From contig JAZORR010000050.1 in the NCBI GenBank assembly GCA_045656705.1, forward strand, positions 163,136 through 227,135: a stretch of DNA of 64,000 nt, in the 5' to 3' direction. The position numbers and the translations under genes are program-made. Below, in pieces: positions 17,012-26,068 of this stretch. The notes beneath the pieces are model-generated. The model was not told where the DNA came from and searched no databases. It saw only the letters and a program-made list of their open reading frames with translations. Position 1 is the first letter of the stretch, and each line of letters begins with the position of its first letter. This DNA comes from RGIG4576 sp045656705 (lineage in GTDB: Bacteria; Bacteroidota; Bacteroidia; Bacteroidales; Muribaculaceae).

Positions 17012-17060
17012 AACAAAGATAGAGGCTCAATAACATTGGGTTGCTCTATCTTTGTTTTTT
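17012..17060 (+). terminator. Strong terminator whose 3' arm contains a promoter box
   Basis: Perfect 13-pair stem AACAAAGATAGAG/CTCTATCTTTGTT with a run of T. The 3' arm includes an exact -7 box (17047-17054), and the 5' arm includes the same box on the minus strand. Confidence 0.9.
17047..17054 (+). promoter_or_regulatory. -7 box TATCTTTG inside the terminator, for the PP2C gene
   Basis: Exact TAnnTTTG. Transcription would begin near 17060, 27 bases before the PP2C start. No clear TTTG was found at -33. Confidence 0.5.
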
Positions 17061-17086
17061 AATAACCATATTAAGAACTAACTATT

Positions 17087-18556
17087 ATGAGCGATTTTTT
17101 CGATAAACTTAAAAATATTAAAAATATTTTCCAAAAAGAGGACACACCTAATACTCCTCCTCAGAAGGATGATGCCAACGTCAATAAATTAACTACTACT
17201 GGCGATGATGCTACTACAAAAAATGCAGCCCAAAATGACTCAGTATTAAATACTACAACAAATCAACAAAACACCTTAGTTGATGATAAGAAACAGCAAC
17301 CTACTGATACCGACAATAAAAAAGATGACTCAGCATTAGATACTACAACTCATCAACAAAATACCTTTGTTGATGATAAGAAACAACAACCTACCGATAC
17401 CGACGCCGACAATAAAAAAGATACAACAACTTCAACAGATGATGCTAAGGACACTGTAACACTAGCTACGGATAGCACTACTCCTACCACCGATAATGAT
17501 ATCAAACCAGAAATTGTAGAAAATGAAGCACCTATCAACATCAATGCTCCTCAGGTGAGACTCACCACCAGCATCGAAGACGAAAACGGATATGTTGTTG
17601 GTTTCTCTATTCAAGGAAGAAGTCACATCGTAAGTGGCACAAATTGTCAGGATTACCATGCCTACGAAGAACTTGCACCTGGTTGGAAACTTGCTATCAC
17701 TTCAGATGGTGCCGGTTCTGCTCGCGAGGCAGAAAGAGGCTCTAAGGCCAACTGTGAACTCACAACTCGCCTAGTGCGTCAACTCATTGAATCTAAGAAA
17801 TGGATTGATAATAACTACTTCCCTACCGAACTCGAATGGTATGTAGAAATTCGTAATATTTTCGAACTCATTCAATCCATTATACAAGGTAGTGCAGCAA
17901 AGCAAGCAGCTACATACACCGAAACCAAGCAAAAAGAGCTTGCCGAGGCTGAAGAAAACCTAAATAATGCCACTACCGACAAACAAAAAACGAAACTACT
18001 CAAGCGAGTGAACGCACTCAAAGAGGATATACAGAAACCTCTCGAAGCAAGAGATTTCAATGCTACTATAGTGCTTATGCTCATCACACCTCAAGGTATG
18101 CTCACAGCTCACATTGGTGATGGTCGTATGGGTTATTTAGATGCTGACGGAAATTGGAAGGCGCTTATGATTCCACATAAAGGTGACGAAGCTTCGGCTA
18201 CTGTTTTCATTCCAAACAATTGGAATGCTCAACGCAATGTTCCAGCTTTCACTATGTCGGGAGTATTCTTGCCTGAAGTGAGAGTGGTGAAAGAAATTCC
18301 AAAGGCATTTGTACTTATGAGCGACGGATGCGAAAGTATTACATGGAGACATTATGCTCAAAATACAGAAACAGGCAAATACTACGATCCTAACGAACCT
18401 TTTGCAGGTTTCTTCAACCCTCTTCTCAATGAAATGAACGAAGCTATCGACAAGGACACAAGAGTAAATCGCTTAATAGAAATCATCAATGTAGAAACTT
18501 CAGCCGGACGCAACGAACAAGACGACCGTACTATGATTTTTGGCGTAATAAAATAA
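17087..18556 (+). CDS. PP2C-family serine/threonine phosphatase with repetitive linker
   Basis: 489 residues. Residues 1-150 are low-complexity, rich in Asp, Thr, Gln and Lys, with two near-identical ~30-residue repeats (17237-17422). The PP2C_2 catalytic domain fills about 165-489. Metal-ligand positions are visible in NCQDYH, SDGAGSA (Asp about 207), AHIGDG and the late MSDGCES and EQDDRT. A charged helical insertion lies at about 280-325. No membrane segment or signal. It starts a run of tightly spaced genes (24 bases to the first kinase, then overlap), so it is expected to reverse the action of those kinases or act on vWA partners. Confidence 0.88.
   Translation: MSDFFDKLKNIKNIFQKEDTPNTPPQKDDANVNKLTTTGDDATTKNAAQNDSVLNTTTNQQNTLVDDKKQQPTDTDNKKDDSALDTTTHQQNTFVDDKKQQPTDTDADNKKDTTTSTDDAKDTVTLATDSTTPTTDNDIKPEIVENEAPININAPQVRLTTSIEDENGYVVGFSIQGRSHIVSGTNCQDYHAYEELAPGWKLAITSDGAGSAREAERGSKANCELTTRLVRQLIESKKWIDNNYFPTELEWYVEIRNIFELIQSIIQGSAAKQAATYTETKQKELAEAEENLNNATTDKQKTKLLKRVNALKEDIQKPLEARDFNATIVLMLITPQGMLTAHIGDGRMGYLDADGNWKALMIPHKGDEASATVFIPNNWNAQRNVPAFTMSGVFLPEVRVVKEIPKAFVLMSDGCESITWRHYAQNTETGKYYDPNEPFAGFFNPLLNEMNEAIDKDTRVNRLIEIINVETSAGRNEQDDRTMIFGVIK
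17237..17422 (+). repeat. Two tandem ~90-base coding repeats in the PP2C linker
   Basis: 17237-17326 and 17327-17422 encode nearly the same peptide containing VDDKKQQPTDTD. The second copy has a two-codon Asp-Ala insertion. This is an in-frame duplication within a disordered linker. Confidence 0.8.
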
Positions 18557-18580
18557 TAGCATACTATAATATTCTATATT

Positions 18581-19573
18581 ATGGAACAATTATTTTATCG
18601 CGATAAATCTAACGAGTTTAAGCCTCTCATAATAAATGAGAAACCGATAGGCAAAGGTGGACAAGCTGCAGTGTATGGTATTATGTTTCCCATCTCACTC
18701 GATAAGCATTGTGTAAAAATTTATCATGATGGATGTAAACCTGAAAAAATTGAGCGCCTCCAATATATGATAGATAATCCACCAGCGGTTACTTGTTCTC
18801 AATCGTTTTGTATATGTTGGCCAACTGGATTTGTATATAGCGAAAAGAAAGAGATTATCGGCTTCTATATGCCTATGGCATTTCCAAAAAGTCGAGACTT
18901 ATACATCCTTAGTTATTATGCAAAAGGCAAAACCATTGCCGACCGTTTTAAGTCCGACACAAAATGGTTTGACAAATATGAGCGCAACTCTGGCGAAGGT
19001 ATTCTGAACAGATTAAAAATGATGACTAATATTTCACAAGCATTTTACCAAATACATAGAAGTAACAAGTATGTGGTACTTGATGTAAAACCTCAGAATA
19101 TTTTGGCGACAAGTACAGGAAAAGTGTCAATCGTTGATACCGATTCTTTCCAAATTGCCGAAGGAGACAAGGTTCTTTTCCCGGGTGCAGCAGTTACACC
19201 TGAATATTGTGCTCCCGAATTCAAAGAACAATTTGAGCAAGAACGTGCATTCACATCATCAAACGATGCATTCTCCTTAGCTGTAATCTTCTATCAAATT
19301 TTGATAGGATTACATCCATATTGTGGAGTAAAGTTATTACCACCTTACGACACCGATGAATATAGCGAACTTGAAGCCGTAATTCATCGCTCACTCTTCC
19401 TATATGGTAGTAATAAGCGTTACATCGAAATGCTTTCACCCAATCCTCACGCATTCTTTGAAAGAATGCCTCGCTCATTACAATTAATGTTTATTAAAGC
19501 TTTTGACGCACCAAATTATCGTCCTACTATGGAAGATTGGTGCAAAGAACTATTTAAAATTTTATCAAATTGA
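18581..19573 (+). CDS. Cytosolic protein kinase of the vWA-PP2C-kinase cluster
   Basis: 330 residues covering one eukaryotic-like kinase fold. Glycine loop GKGGQAAVYG (24-33), ATP-site Lys46 in CVKIYH, catalytic loop LDVKPQN (Asp168, Lys170, Asn173) and VDTDSF in place of DFG (Asp186 or 188). The hinge/activation region contains TPEYCAPEF, matching the APE motif. The HRD histidine/arginine is replaced by VLD, as in YegI-like kinases. No transmembrane helix. Its stop overlaps the next kinase start. Likely active, since all catalytic residues are present. Confidence 0.88.
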   Translation: MEQLFYRDKSNEFKPLIINEKPIGKGGQAAVYGIMFPISLDKHCVKIYHDGCKPEKIERLQYMIDNPPAVTCSQSFCICWPTGFVYSEKKEIIGFYMPMAFPKSRDLYILSYYAKGKTIADRFKSDTKWFDKYERNSGEGILNRLKMMTNISQAFYQIHRSNKYVVLDVKPQNILATSTGKVSIVDTDSFQIAEGDKVLFPGAAVTPEYCAPEFKEQFEQERAFTSSNDAFSLAVIFYQILIGLHPYCGVKLLPPYDTDEYSELEAVIHRSLFLYGSNKRYIEMLSPNPHAFFERMPRSLQLMFIKAFDAPNYRPTMEDWCKELFKILSN

Positions 19574-22194
19574 AAATCTATATTAAAACATCACCATCGG
19601 CAAGTTTTGAGACAATCGATGTTGTTGACAAACCTTTAGGTGCTGGAGGACAAGGTTGTGTACACAACATTACTACCTCTAAGTACTCTGATTATTGTGT
19701 AAAAATATATAAAGACATAGATGCGGCACAAGACACTTACGATCGCATTGCTTTTATGGTACAAAATTTGCCTAAAAATATTATAGGCAATAGTAGTTTT
19801 CGCATTTGCTGGCCAGTGGCACTTGCATATAATTCAAACAAAATATTTGTAGGTTATATTATGCCCTTGGCTTTCCCGGAAAGTAGAGACTTGCTAATTT
19901 TATCTTCCTACAAGGATAAAACTATTGCTCAACAAGCAAGGTATAAGAAATATACAGCTTGGCACAATAAGTACGAACTAACTGATACCACTGGTATCAA
20001 GAATCGTATCAAAATGCTATGCAACTGGGCTATTGCGATCTATTCTATTCACGAAACAGGCAAGTACATTCTGGTTGATATTAAACCTGAGAACGTAATG
20101 GCTACTGCATCTGGTAAGATTTCTGTGGTGGATACCGATTCTTTCCAAATATCTCAAAATGGAAAAATTCTATTCCCGGCAGGAGCCTTCACACCTGAGT
20201 ACTTAGCACCTGAAGGTAAAAGTTTGTATTTAAACAAAAAACCTTTTACCGAATATTGCGACCGCTTTGCAGTTGCTGTCATTTTCTATAAAATTCTTAC
20301 AGGTACACATCCATATAGTGGAACAGTGCTAAAACCACCTTACGATAAGTATGAAACATTTGAGGAATGTATAGCAAATGGACTTTTTGCGTTTGGAGAT
20401 AAAAAGCAATACATATCATTTAACCCCGGATTGGATTTACATAAGAATTTCAACAATTTACCACTTGATATTCAACAATTATTTATTCGCGCGTTTGGAA
20501 GTACACCTTCAAATCGTCCTTCAATGGAAGAATGGGGGAAAGCTTTACACGAAGCAGCAAGCGATAGCGTAAAAATCGCCGCTTCTACAATAAAACCTGC
20601 AAGTTCAAATAGTATACCATTGAAAATTACAGGTGTTACGTTTTGCGACAAAGATTTTGACAACAATCGTATAGTTACACCTAATGGTGGTACTTTATAC
20701 ACTGATATAATGTACCTCACTCCTACCATCACATACAAAGTTCTAAATACAGTGGGAGATATAGAAATTTGGTACAAGATTTACGATCCAAATGGCAATT
20801 TGGAAAAGAATAGTTCTAAACCAGGTTTCACTTGGAAAGGTCGTGTTAATCTCACGTCAGAAGGAATTTACTCCACACAGTTAGGTGGATGGGGAAGTAA
20901 TAATAAGACAGCATATAATGTGCCTGGTATTTGGAAAGTAGAATTTTACTACAAGGATAGTTGTTTATATCGCACAAATGTCAATATTCGCTCAAGAAGC
21001 ACAGCAACTACTACTCCACCTACTACTCCACCTACTACTCCACCTAAAAAGAGTAGTAATATAGGCAAAAAGATAGCATTGTGGTGTTTGGGTGTCGTGG
21101 CTACTCTTGCTGTGGCATTCTTTGCGTTACCAGCCCTACTCTCTACTAAAGATGATGGGTTATATTCGATCAGTAATCAAACTGTAATGCTTAATAATAC
21201 GGACTCCTACTCATCCGTTATTAATAGTTTCGGTTATGGTACTCAGATTTCACCAGATGACGACAATGCAAACAGTAGCTATATAAAGGGCTCAGCCAAC
21301 AATCAAGATGGTTTTGTCAAATCTTATGGATTGGTAAACAAAGAAGATTTTCAACGTCTAAACAAAGTTTGGGCGGGAGCTAAAGAATTGGAAGTGGTGA
21401 ATCTAACACGTTATCGCAAAGCAGTACTTCATTTCATCAAAGAGATGAATTTAGAAACTGGAGAGAATGGATATCAATTGCGATTGCCTTCGGAATCACA
21501 ATTCCCTAATCGCGTATTCTTCTCTAATATAGATGACAATAACGATTACTTCCGTGAATTTGCTTTCATCCTCACAAATAGGACTACAAGCAACGCTATT
21601 TTAGCAGTTTATTCCTTTTCTAAAGATGGAGAACCAATTTTGAGAAAATATGAAAATGTTGCATCAAACAAAGGAATTGTAAATATCACCTATTCTAGAA
21701 CAAAGGGATTGACTGTTCTTCTCTCTAATTTGCCTCTTGAATATAGAGATAAGAAAAGTGCTAAAGCCGATATTGCTATCACTAATATGGATTTCGGTAG
21801 TTTCAATTATAATAATGTCATGATAACAAACTACAATGAAACCCTGTTCAGTAATAAATTGCTATATTTACAGCCTCGCATTCAATACACAGGATTAAGA
21901 AAAAAGAATAAAACTAATCTTTATGTGAGAATATACAATCCTAATGGTACCTTAATGAAAGGTAGCAAATCACCAGAAGGTTTCACATATTCATATGTCA
22001 TTAATAATGTAAAGAATATGGAATATTATAAACCTTTTCAAGCAAGTGGTTGGGGTAATGACAATGGAAAACTATATTTCCCCGGAGAATATATTTATGA
22101 AATATGGAATAATGGGGAGAAAATTGCATCACGCAATGTTTTCGTTTATGATTCTGAAAATACGGATTTTGAAAATTACCACATCAAAAAATAA
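19570..22194 (+). CDS. Transmembrane protein kinase with the same beta-rich domain on both sides of the membrane
   Basis: 874 residues, TTG start overlapping the upstream TGA (TTGA). Kinase domain at 1-335: GAGGQG (24-29), Lys45, catalytic VDIKPEN (Asp170, Lys172, Asn175), VDTDSF and FTPEYLAPE. Then a beta-rich module (about 350-475), a Thr/Pro linker, one TM helix (about 503-524), a segment with LRLPSESQF that faintly recalls SUMF1/FGE-like domains (about 530-725), and a second copy of the beta-rich module (about 732-865). Copies share YLxPxIxY, IYxPNG, GGWG/SGWG and PGxxxxE. The N-terminal half should be cytosolic and the C-terminal half periplasmic, so this looks like a receptor kinase. 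It is paralogous to the preceding kinase. Confidence 0.85.
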   Translation: MKIYIKTSPSASFETIDVVDKPLGAGGQGCVHNITTSKYSDYCVKIYKDIDAAQDTYDRIAFMVQNLPKNIIGNSSFRICWPVALAYNSNKIFVGYIMPLAFPESRDLLILSSYKDKTIAQQARYKKYTAWHNKYELTDTTGIKNRIKMLCNWAIAIYSIHETGKYILVDIKPENVMATASGKISVVDTDSFQISQNGKILFPAGAFTPEYLAPEGKSLYLNKKPFTEYCDRFAVAVIFYKILTGTHPYSGTVLKPPYDKYETFEECIANGLFAFGDKKQYISFNPGLDLHKNFNNLPLDIQQLFIRAFGSTPSNRPSMEEWGKALHEAASDSVKIAASTIKPASSNSIPLKITGVTFCDKDFDNNRIVTPNGGTLYTDIMYLTPTITYKVLNTVGDIEIWYKIYDPNGNLEKNSSKPGFTWKGRVNLTSEGIYSTQLGGWGSNNKTAYNVPGIWKVEFYYKDSCLYRTNVNIRSRSTATTTPPTTPPTTPPKKSSNIGKKIALWCLGVVATLAVAFFALPALLSTKDDGLYSISNQTVMLNNTDSYSSVINSFGYGTQISPDDDNANSSYIKGSANNQDGFVKSYGLVNKEDFQRLNKVWAGAKELEVVNLTRYRKAVLHFIKEMNLETGENGYQLRLPSESQFPNRVFFSNIDDNNDYFREFAFILTNRTTSNAILAVYSFSKDGEPILRKYENVASNKGIVNITYSRTKGLTVLLSNLPLEYRDKKSAKADIAITNMDFGSFNYNNVMITNYNETLFSNKLLYLQPRIQYTGLRKKNKTNLYVRIYNPNGTLMKGSKSPEGFTYSYVINNVKNMEYYKPFQASGWGNDNGKLYFPGEYIYEIWNNGEKIASRNVFVYDSENTDFENYHIKK
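21007..21046 (+). repeat. 12-base tandem repeat encoding a Thr-Thr-Pro-Pro linker
   Basis: Unit CCTACTACTCCA in about three copies just before the TM helix. Slippage here would change linker length in steps of four residues without breaking the frame. Confidence 0.75.
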
Positions 22195-22207
22195 ATAACA
22201 ATAGTTT

Positions 22208-23170
22208 ATGAAAAAAATTTTATTCATATTAATTTCTTTGATTTTCTCTATAACAATATCTAATGCTCAAGAATGTTATAGGGTACAAAAAGATGCAGCC
22301 AAAGTATATATTGCACCAAGCAAACATTCAGAAATATTATGTACATATGGCGACGGATGCTTGATAGATGTGTATGAAATAACTGACAATTGGGCTAAAA
22401 TTGGGCATAACGATGAATATGCTTATATGAATATATCTAATTTGACCGACTTCAATACTCCCAATTATATAAATCCAATAAAATATTCCGACGAAAACTG
22501 GATGTCGGTCATCAATATGGACTTTCCTAATCTTGATTTCAGTTTAGGAAATACAGAATGGATGTGTTATGTGATTCTGATATTATCCATAGCACTATTA
22601 GTTCTCCGAACCACTAACGACAATAGAGGTCTATCCGATACACAATTCACATTTTATTGGATAACTTTACTTGGGGTTTCTATATTAGAAATCACATATA
22701 TGATTGGAGCTATAGGTAACCCGGGGTGGTTCTGCGATCCCGATGAGGTGGGATGGATAATGACTGTAATCAATTTCATTATATTCATGATAATTGTAGG
22801 TAACCAAATTATGGCATTTTTCGATATAATGAACGAATGGCGTAGTTATACTAATTCTAATATTAGTTTTGCATGGGGTTATAGTTCTTGGGTTGGTGTT
22901 GTAATCGCCTCAGTTGCTCTTTCTTTCTTTGCTGAAGAGTTGATTCCTTATGTACTCATTATATTTGCAATTTGTCAGATAATACAAATCATTAATATTT
23001 TTAAGAATGTCATCAAATATGACAGTGCATTGACTGCAATCTTATTCTCTCTCGTATACTTGATAGCGTCTGCAGCCACTGTAGCCATTACAGTTCTTCT
23101 TATATCTATCATCATAGTGCTCGTGATTATATTCATCATTTTAGGTATAATCTTCGGCAGAGATAAATAA
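22208..23170 (+). CDS. Bacterial SH3-domain multi-TM membrane protein
   Basis: 320 residues. Signal peptide (ILFILISLIFSITISNA), then a bacterial SH3-like domain of about 60 residues (CYRVQKDAAKVYIAPS to YAYMNISNLTDF), then about six to seven hydrophobic helices from residue 118 on, ending in a strongly hydrophobic Ile/Val run. The SH3 domain should face the periplasm and may sense the wall or a peptide. It starts 13 bases after the receptor kinase and is the last gene before a terminator, so it belongs to the same operon. No family name is recognised for the whole protein. Confidence 0.75.
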   Translation: MKKILFILISLIFSITISNAQECYRVQKDAAKVYIAPSKHSEILCTYGDGCLIDVYEITDNWAKIGHNDEYAYMNISNLTDFNTPNYINPIKYSDENWMSVINMDFPNLDFSLGNTEWMCYVILILSIALLVLRTTNDNRGLSDTQFTFYWITLLGVSILEITYMIGAIGNPGWFCDPDEVGWIMTVINFIIFMIIVGNQIMAFFDIMNEWRSYTNSNISFAWGYSSWVGVVIASVALSFFAEELIPYVLIIFAICQIIQIINIFKNVIKYDSALTAILFSLVYLIASAATVAITVLLISIIIVLVIIFIILGIIFGRDK

Positions 23171-23189
23171 AGTCACCAAATAATAAAGA

Positions 23190-23238
23190 AATAAGCGGCT
23201 ATGTCAAGAGAATTTGAGGCATAGTCGCTTATTTTTTC
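23190..23238. terminator. Terminator between the kinase operon and convergent mntP
   Basis: Stem AATAAGCG..CTATG/CATAG..CGCTTATT plus T run, 20 bases after the operon. The A-rich 5' flank allows use by mntP on the other strand. Confidence 0.85.
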
Positions 23239-23258
23239 TATTTCTAATATTACTTATA

Positions 23259-23816
23259 TCAGAAACATGTGTGCTCTACTAAGATTTTAATACCCATAAG
23301 CACAAGCACTACGCCTCCAGTAAATTCAGCTTTAGATTTATATTTCATTCCAAATATATTACCAATCTTCAAGCCTATAGCCGAAAGTGTTGCTGTGATT
23401 ATACCTATGGCAGCAACAGCTAACCAAAGATCAACTTTCAAAAATGCAAACGACACACCCACGGCAAGCGCATCGATACTGGTAGCCACAGCAAGCATTA
23501 ACATGGTACGAATCGAAAAATTATCATCTTGATCATCTTCCTCTTTTGAGAATGAATCTCTAATCATATTGAAACCAATTATACCTAAAAGGAAAAATGC
23601 AACCCAGTGGTCGAAATCTCTTACTATGGCAGTGAAGGTAGCGCCCAAGAGATACCCGATTAGTGGCATAAGCGCCTGAAATCCTCCAAACCACAATGCA
23701 ACACTCAAGAAATGATTAAATTTAATTTTTTTTAACAAAAGGCCCTTACCTATCGATACCGCAAAGGCATCCATAGCCAATCCCACTGCGATAATTATCA
23801 ATTCTATAATTCCCAT
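23259..23816 (-). CDS. mntP: Manganese efflux pump MntP
   Basis: 185 residues, six hydrophobic helices arranged as two inverted three-helix repeats, the standard size for MntP. The paired Asp motifs AVGLAMDAFAVSIG and AVATSIDALAVGVSF are both intact and carry the acidic ion-coordinating residues. An acidic loop KEEDDQDD separates the halves. The promoter box TATATTTG lies only 20 bases upstream of the ATG, so there is no room for the yybP-ykoY manganese riboswitch often found before this gene. Confidence 0.95.
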   Translation of the reverse strand: MGIIELIIIAVGLAMDAFAVSIGKGLLLKKIKFNHFLSVALWFGGFQALMPLIGYLLGATFTAIVRDFDHWVAFFLLGIIGFNMIRDSFSKEEDDQDDNFSIRTMLMLAVATSIDALAVGVSFAFLKVDLWLAVAAIGIITATLSAIGLKIGNIFGMKYKSKAEFTGGVVLVLMGIKILVEHTCF

Positions 23817-23835
23817 ATTTCATTTAATTTGACTG

Positions 23836-23843
23836 CAAATATA
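23836..23843 (-). promoter_or_regulatory. -7 box TATATTTG of mntP
   Basis: Exact TAnnTTTG on the minus strand. The leader is about 13-15 bases. Confidence 0.6.
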
Positions 23844-23847
23844 ACAC

Positions 23848-23890
23848 CAAAAAAACAAATTCTCCTCATGACACAAGTCACAAGGAGAAT
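23848..23890 (-). terminator. Intrinsic terminator of the pullulanase gene
   Basis: Minus-strand stem ATTCTCCT/AGGAGAAT with inner TGAC/GTCA and a T-rich tail. It lies directly upstream of the mntP promoter. Confidence 0.88.
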
Positions 23891-23919
23891 ATATATAATC
23901 AATTCAAATAAGAATTAAC

Positions 23920-25959
23920 TTACTTTGCAAGGATAAGAGCTGTGCGAGGCGACACTATAAGTTTTCCACCTTGACTCTTTTCAAGTCCAGCCTCGTCTAC
24001 TTTTCCATCTTTCACTACCACAGTCCAATCTCCTTCTGGTATAGCAACCTCATTGGCCTTTGTTGCGCCATTAAAGATTACTTTGATTTCGTTCCAAGTG
24101 TCTCCATTTGCATTGTTCTTAATAGAGTAAGAAATCAAATTTGGTTCAGATATTTCATCAAACACAATATTTTTCGCAACCTCTTCAGCTGTAGACATAC
24201 GGAATGCTGGGTGAAGTTTACGAAGGTTGATAATTCCCTTATAATAGTCGAACAAGTCACGGTATTCCTTCTTTTGGTTCCAATCAATAGCATTAATTTC
24301 ATCAGGCGAGCAATATGAATTATGTACGCCCTTCTTGTCACGGAACACTTCTTCCCCGGTGAACATAAAAGGTATACCTTGAGAAGTGAATACAATAGTT
24401 TGTGCTAATTTAGCCACAGCTACGCGTTCCTCTACAGTAGTTCCCGGCATAGACTTGGCAAGTTTATCGGTCAAACAAAGGTCGTCGTGACACGACACAT
24501 AGTTCACCACTTGCACAGGATGATTAGCATAACCAAATTTCGAATTATTGCACTTTGTGAAATCTATTTGAGGGTGAGCAGTTGCACCAACGATACCAAA
24601 TTTCACAGTTTCTTCGTTTCCTGCTTTACCCGAAGCAAAACCAGGATCGGCAGCATTGCTATAATGACCTTTCACTGCATCGCGAATATCATCACTAAAC
24701 ACAGCGATATCAGGCATTTTGCCCACATGCTCTTTCAATGCACGACGTTCCACAGGAAGAGGAGAATCGGAACAAGTCCAACCTTCGCCATAAATAATTA
24801 CATCTGGTTTAATAGCATTAGCTGCTTCAGCTACTGCATTCATGGTTTCAATATCATGAATAGCCATCAAGTCGAAACGGAAACCATCAATATGATATTC
24901 GTTCATCCAATACTTAATAGAATTTACTATAAAGTTGCGCATTTGTTGACGATCGCTTGCAGTTTCGTTACCACAACCAGAAGCATCGCTAAATGAGCCA
25001 TCTTCGCGTTGACGATAGTAATATCCCGGAGAAGTAAGTTCAAAGTTTCCTCCGTGAGTAATAGCAGTGTGATTATACACCACATCCATAATCACTCCTA
25101 TTCCGGCTTCGTGAAGCGCTTGAATCATCATCTTCATCTCACGAATGCGAGAGATAGGACAAGCCGGATTGGTAGAATATGAACCTTCAGGCACATTATA
25201 GTTGAACGGATCATATCCCCAATTGTATTTATTAGAAGGGAGTTGAGTTTCGTCGACACTATTATAGTCATACGAAGGAAGAATATGAACGTGAGTGATA
25301 CCGAGTTCTTTCAAGTGGTCGATACCTGTTTTTTCGCCATTAAGTGACAATGCACCTTCTTCAAGCATCGCCACAAATTTACCTTTGTTGGTGATACCCG
25401 AATTAGCATGCACTGAGAAGTCACGATGATGCATCTCATAAATGACAGCATCGGTGTTATGAGCAAGAGCAGGACCTTTATCATTTTCCCAACCCTTAGG
25501 ATTGGTTTGTTTGAAATCGATGATAGCAGCACGCATACCATTTACACCCACAGCCTTAGCCCATACGCCAGGAGTTTCGTCGAGCCACTTACCATCAATC
25601 ATTACTTGGAAAGTATAGAATTTGCCATAGTAATCACCTTTAAGAGACGCAGCCCAAGTACCATTAGACTTATCAGCAACAAGATAGTGTCGACCAATAG
25701 CTTCGCCTCCTGCTCCATTTTCGTAAATATTAAGAGCAACAGAGTCAGCCATAGGCGACCATAATTTAAAATCACAACCATTAGCAGAAGCCACTACACC
25801 AAGGTCTTCTCCAGCGTAAGTTGGATAATTGGCATAATCGGCTATGCTCACAGGTTGAGCAGTTAATTCGTTTGTTTCAGTTTTTTCGTTAGAATTGCAA
25901 GCAGTCACGGCAGTAAGACCAGCAGTCGCAATACATAGGTTAATCGCTATTTTTTTCAT
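23920..25959 (-). CDS. pulA: Type I pullulanase, lipoprotein
   Basis: Hydrolyses alpha-1,6 bonds in pullulan, starch or glycogen fragments. 679 residues from the ATG at 25959: lipoprotein signal ending TAVTAC (Cys21), CBM48/E-set domain (about 45-160), then GH13 with YNWGYDPFNYNVPEGS, VIMDVVYNHT, DGFRFDLM (nucleophile Asp), IYGEGWT (acid/base Glu) and the SCHDD motif. The frame extends 16 codons upstream, but that start lies upstream of the inferred transcription start of the TATCTTTG promoter. The lipid anchor suggests export to the periplasm or outer membrane. It may feed the glycogen genes at 36-41 kb. Confidence 0.93.
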   Translation of the reverse strand: MKKIAINLCIATAGLTAVTACNSNEKTETNELTAQPVSIADYANYPTYAGEDLGVVASANGCDFKLWSPMADSVALNIYENGAGGEAIGRHYLVADKSNGTWAASLKGDYYGKFYTFQVMIDGKWLDETPGVWAKAVGVNGMRAAIIDFKQTNPKGWENDKGPALAHNTDAVIYEMHHRDFSVHANSGITNKGKFVAMLEEGALSLNGEKTGIDHLKELGITHVHILPSYDYNSVDETQLPSNKYNWGYDPFNYNVPEGSYSTNPACPISRIREMKMMIQALHEAGIGVIMDVVYNHTAITHGGNFELTSPGYYYRQREDGSFSDASGCGNETASDRQQMRNFIVNSIKYWMNEYHIDGFRFDLMAIHDIETMNAVAEAANAIKPDVIIYGEGWTCSDSPLPVERRALKEHVGKMPDIAVFSDDIRDAVKGHYSNAADPGFASGKAGNEETVKFGIVGATAHPQIDFTKCNNSKFGYANHPVQVVNYVSCHDDLCLTDKLAKSMPGTTVEERVAVAKLAQTIVFTSQGIPFMFTGEEVFRDKKGVHNSYCSPDEINAIDWNQKKEYRDLFDYYKGIINLRKLHPAFRMSTAEEVAKNIVFDEISEPNLISYSIKNNANGDTWNEIKVIFNGATKANEVAIPEGDWTVVVKDGKVDEAGLEKSQGGKLIVSPRTALILAK

Positions 25960-26004
25960 AAATAAATTTAAAATTAAACATTTAAGGGAATTTCTTCCAA
26001 AAGG

Positions 26005-26012
26005 CAAAGATA
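26005..26012 (-). promoter_or_regulatory. -7 box TATCTTTG of pulA
   Basis: Exact TAnnTTTG on the minus strand; predicted start near 25998. This decides the start codon at 25959. Confidence 0.6.
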
Positions 26013-26068
26013 CTCATTTGCCAGCAATTCCACAATTTTTAAGGTATATAAAGATATATTACAACGTT

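Noticed and set aside
20580..21760. Calling the middle of the TM kinase a formylglycine-generating (SUMF1) domain
   Set aside because: Only LRLPSESQF recalls that family. Other required motifs were not seen, so it is mentioned as a faint resemblance only.
23817..23847. yybP-ykoY manganese riboswitch before mntP
   Set aside because: The distance from the promoter box to the start is only about 20 bases.
25960..26007. Longer pullulanase start, 16 codons upstream
   Set aside because: The pulA -7 box at 26005-26012 overlaps that start, and the shorter form begins with a proper lipoprotein signal.
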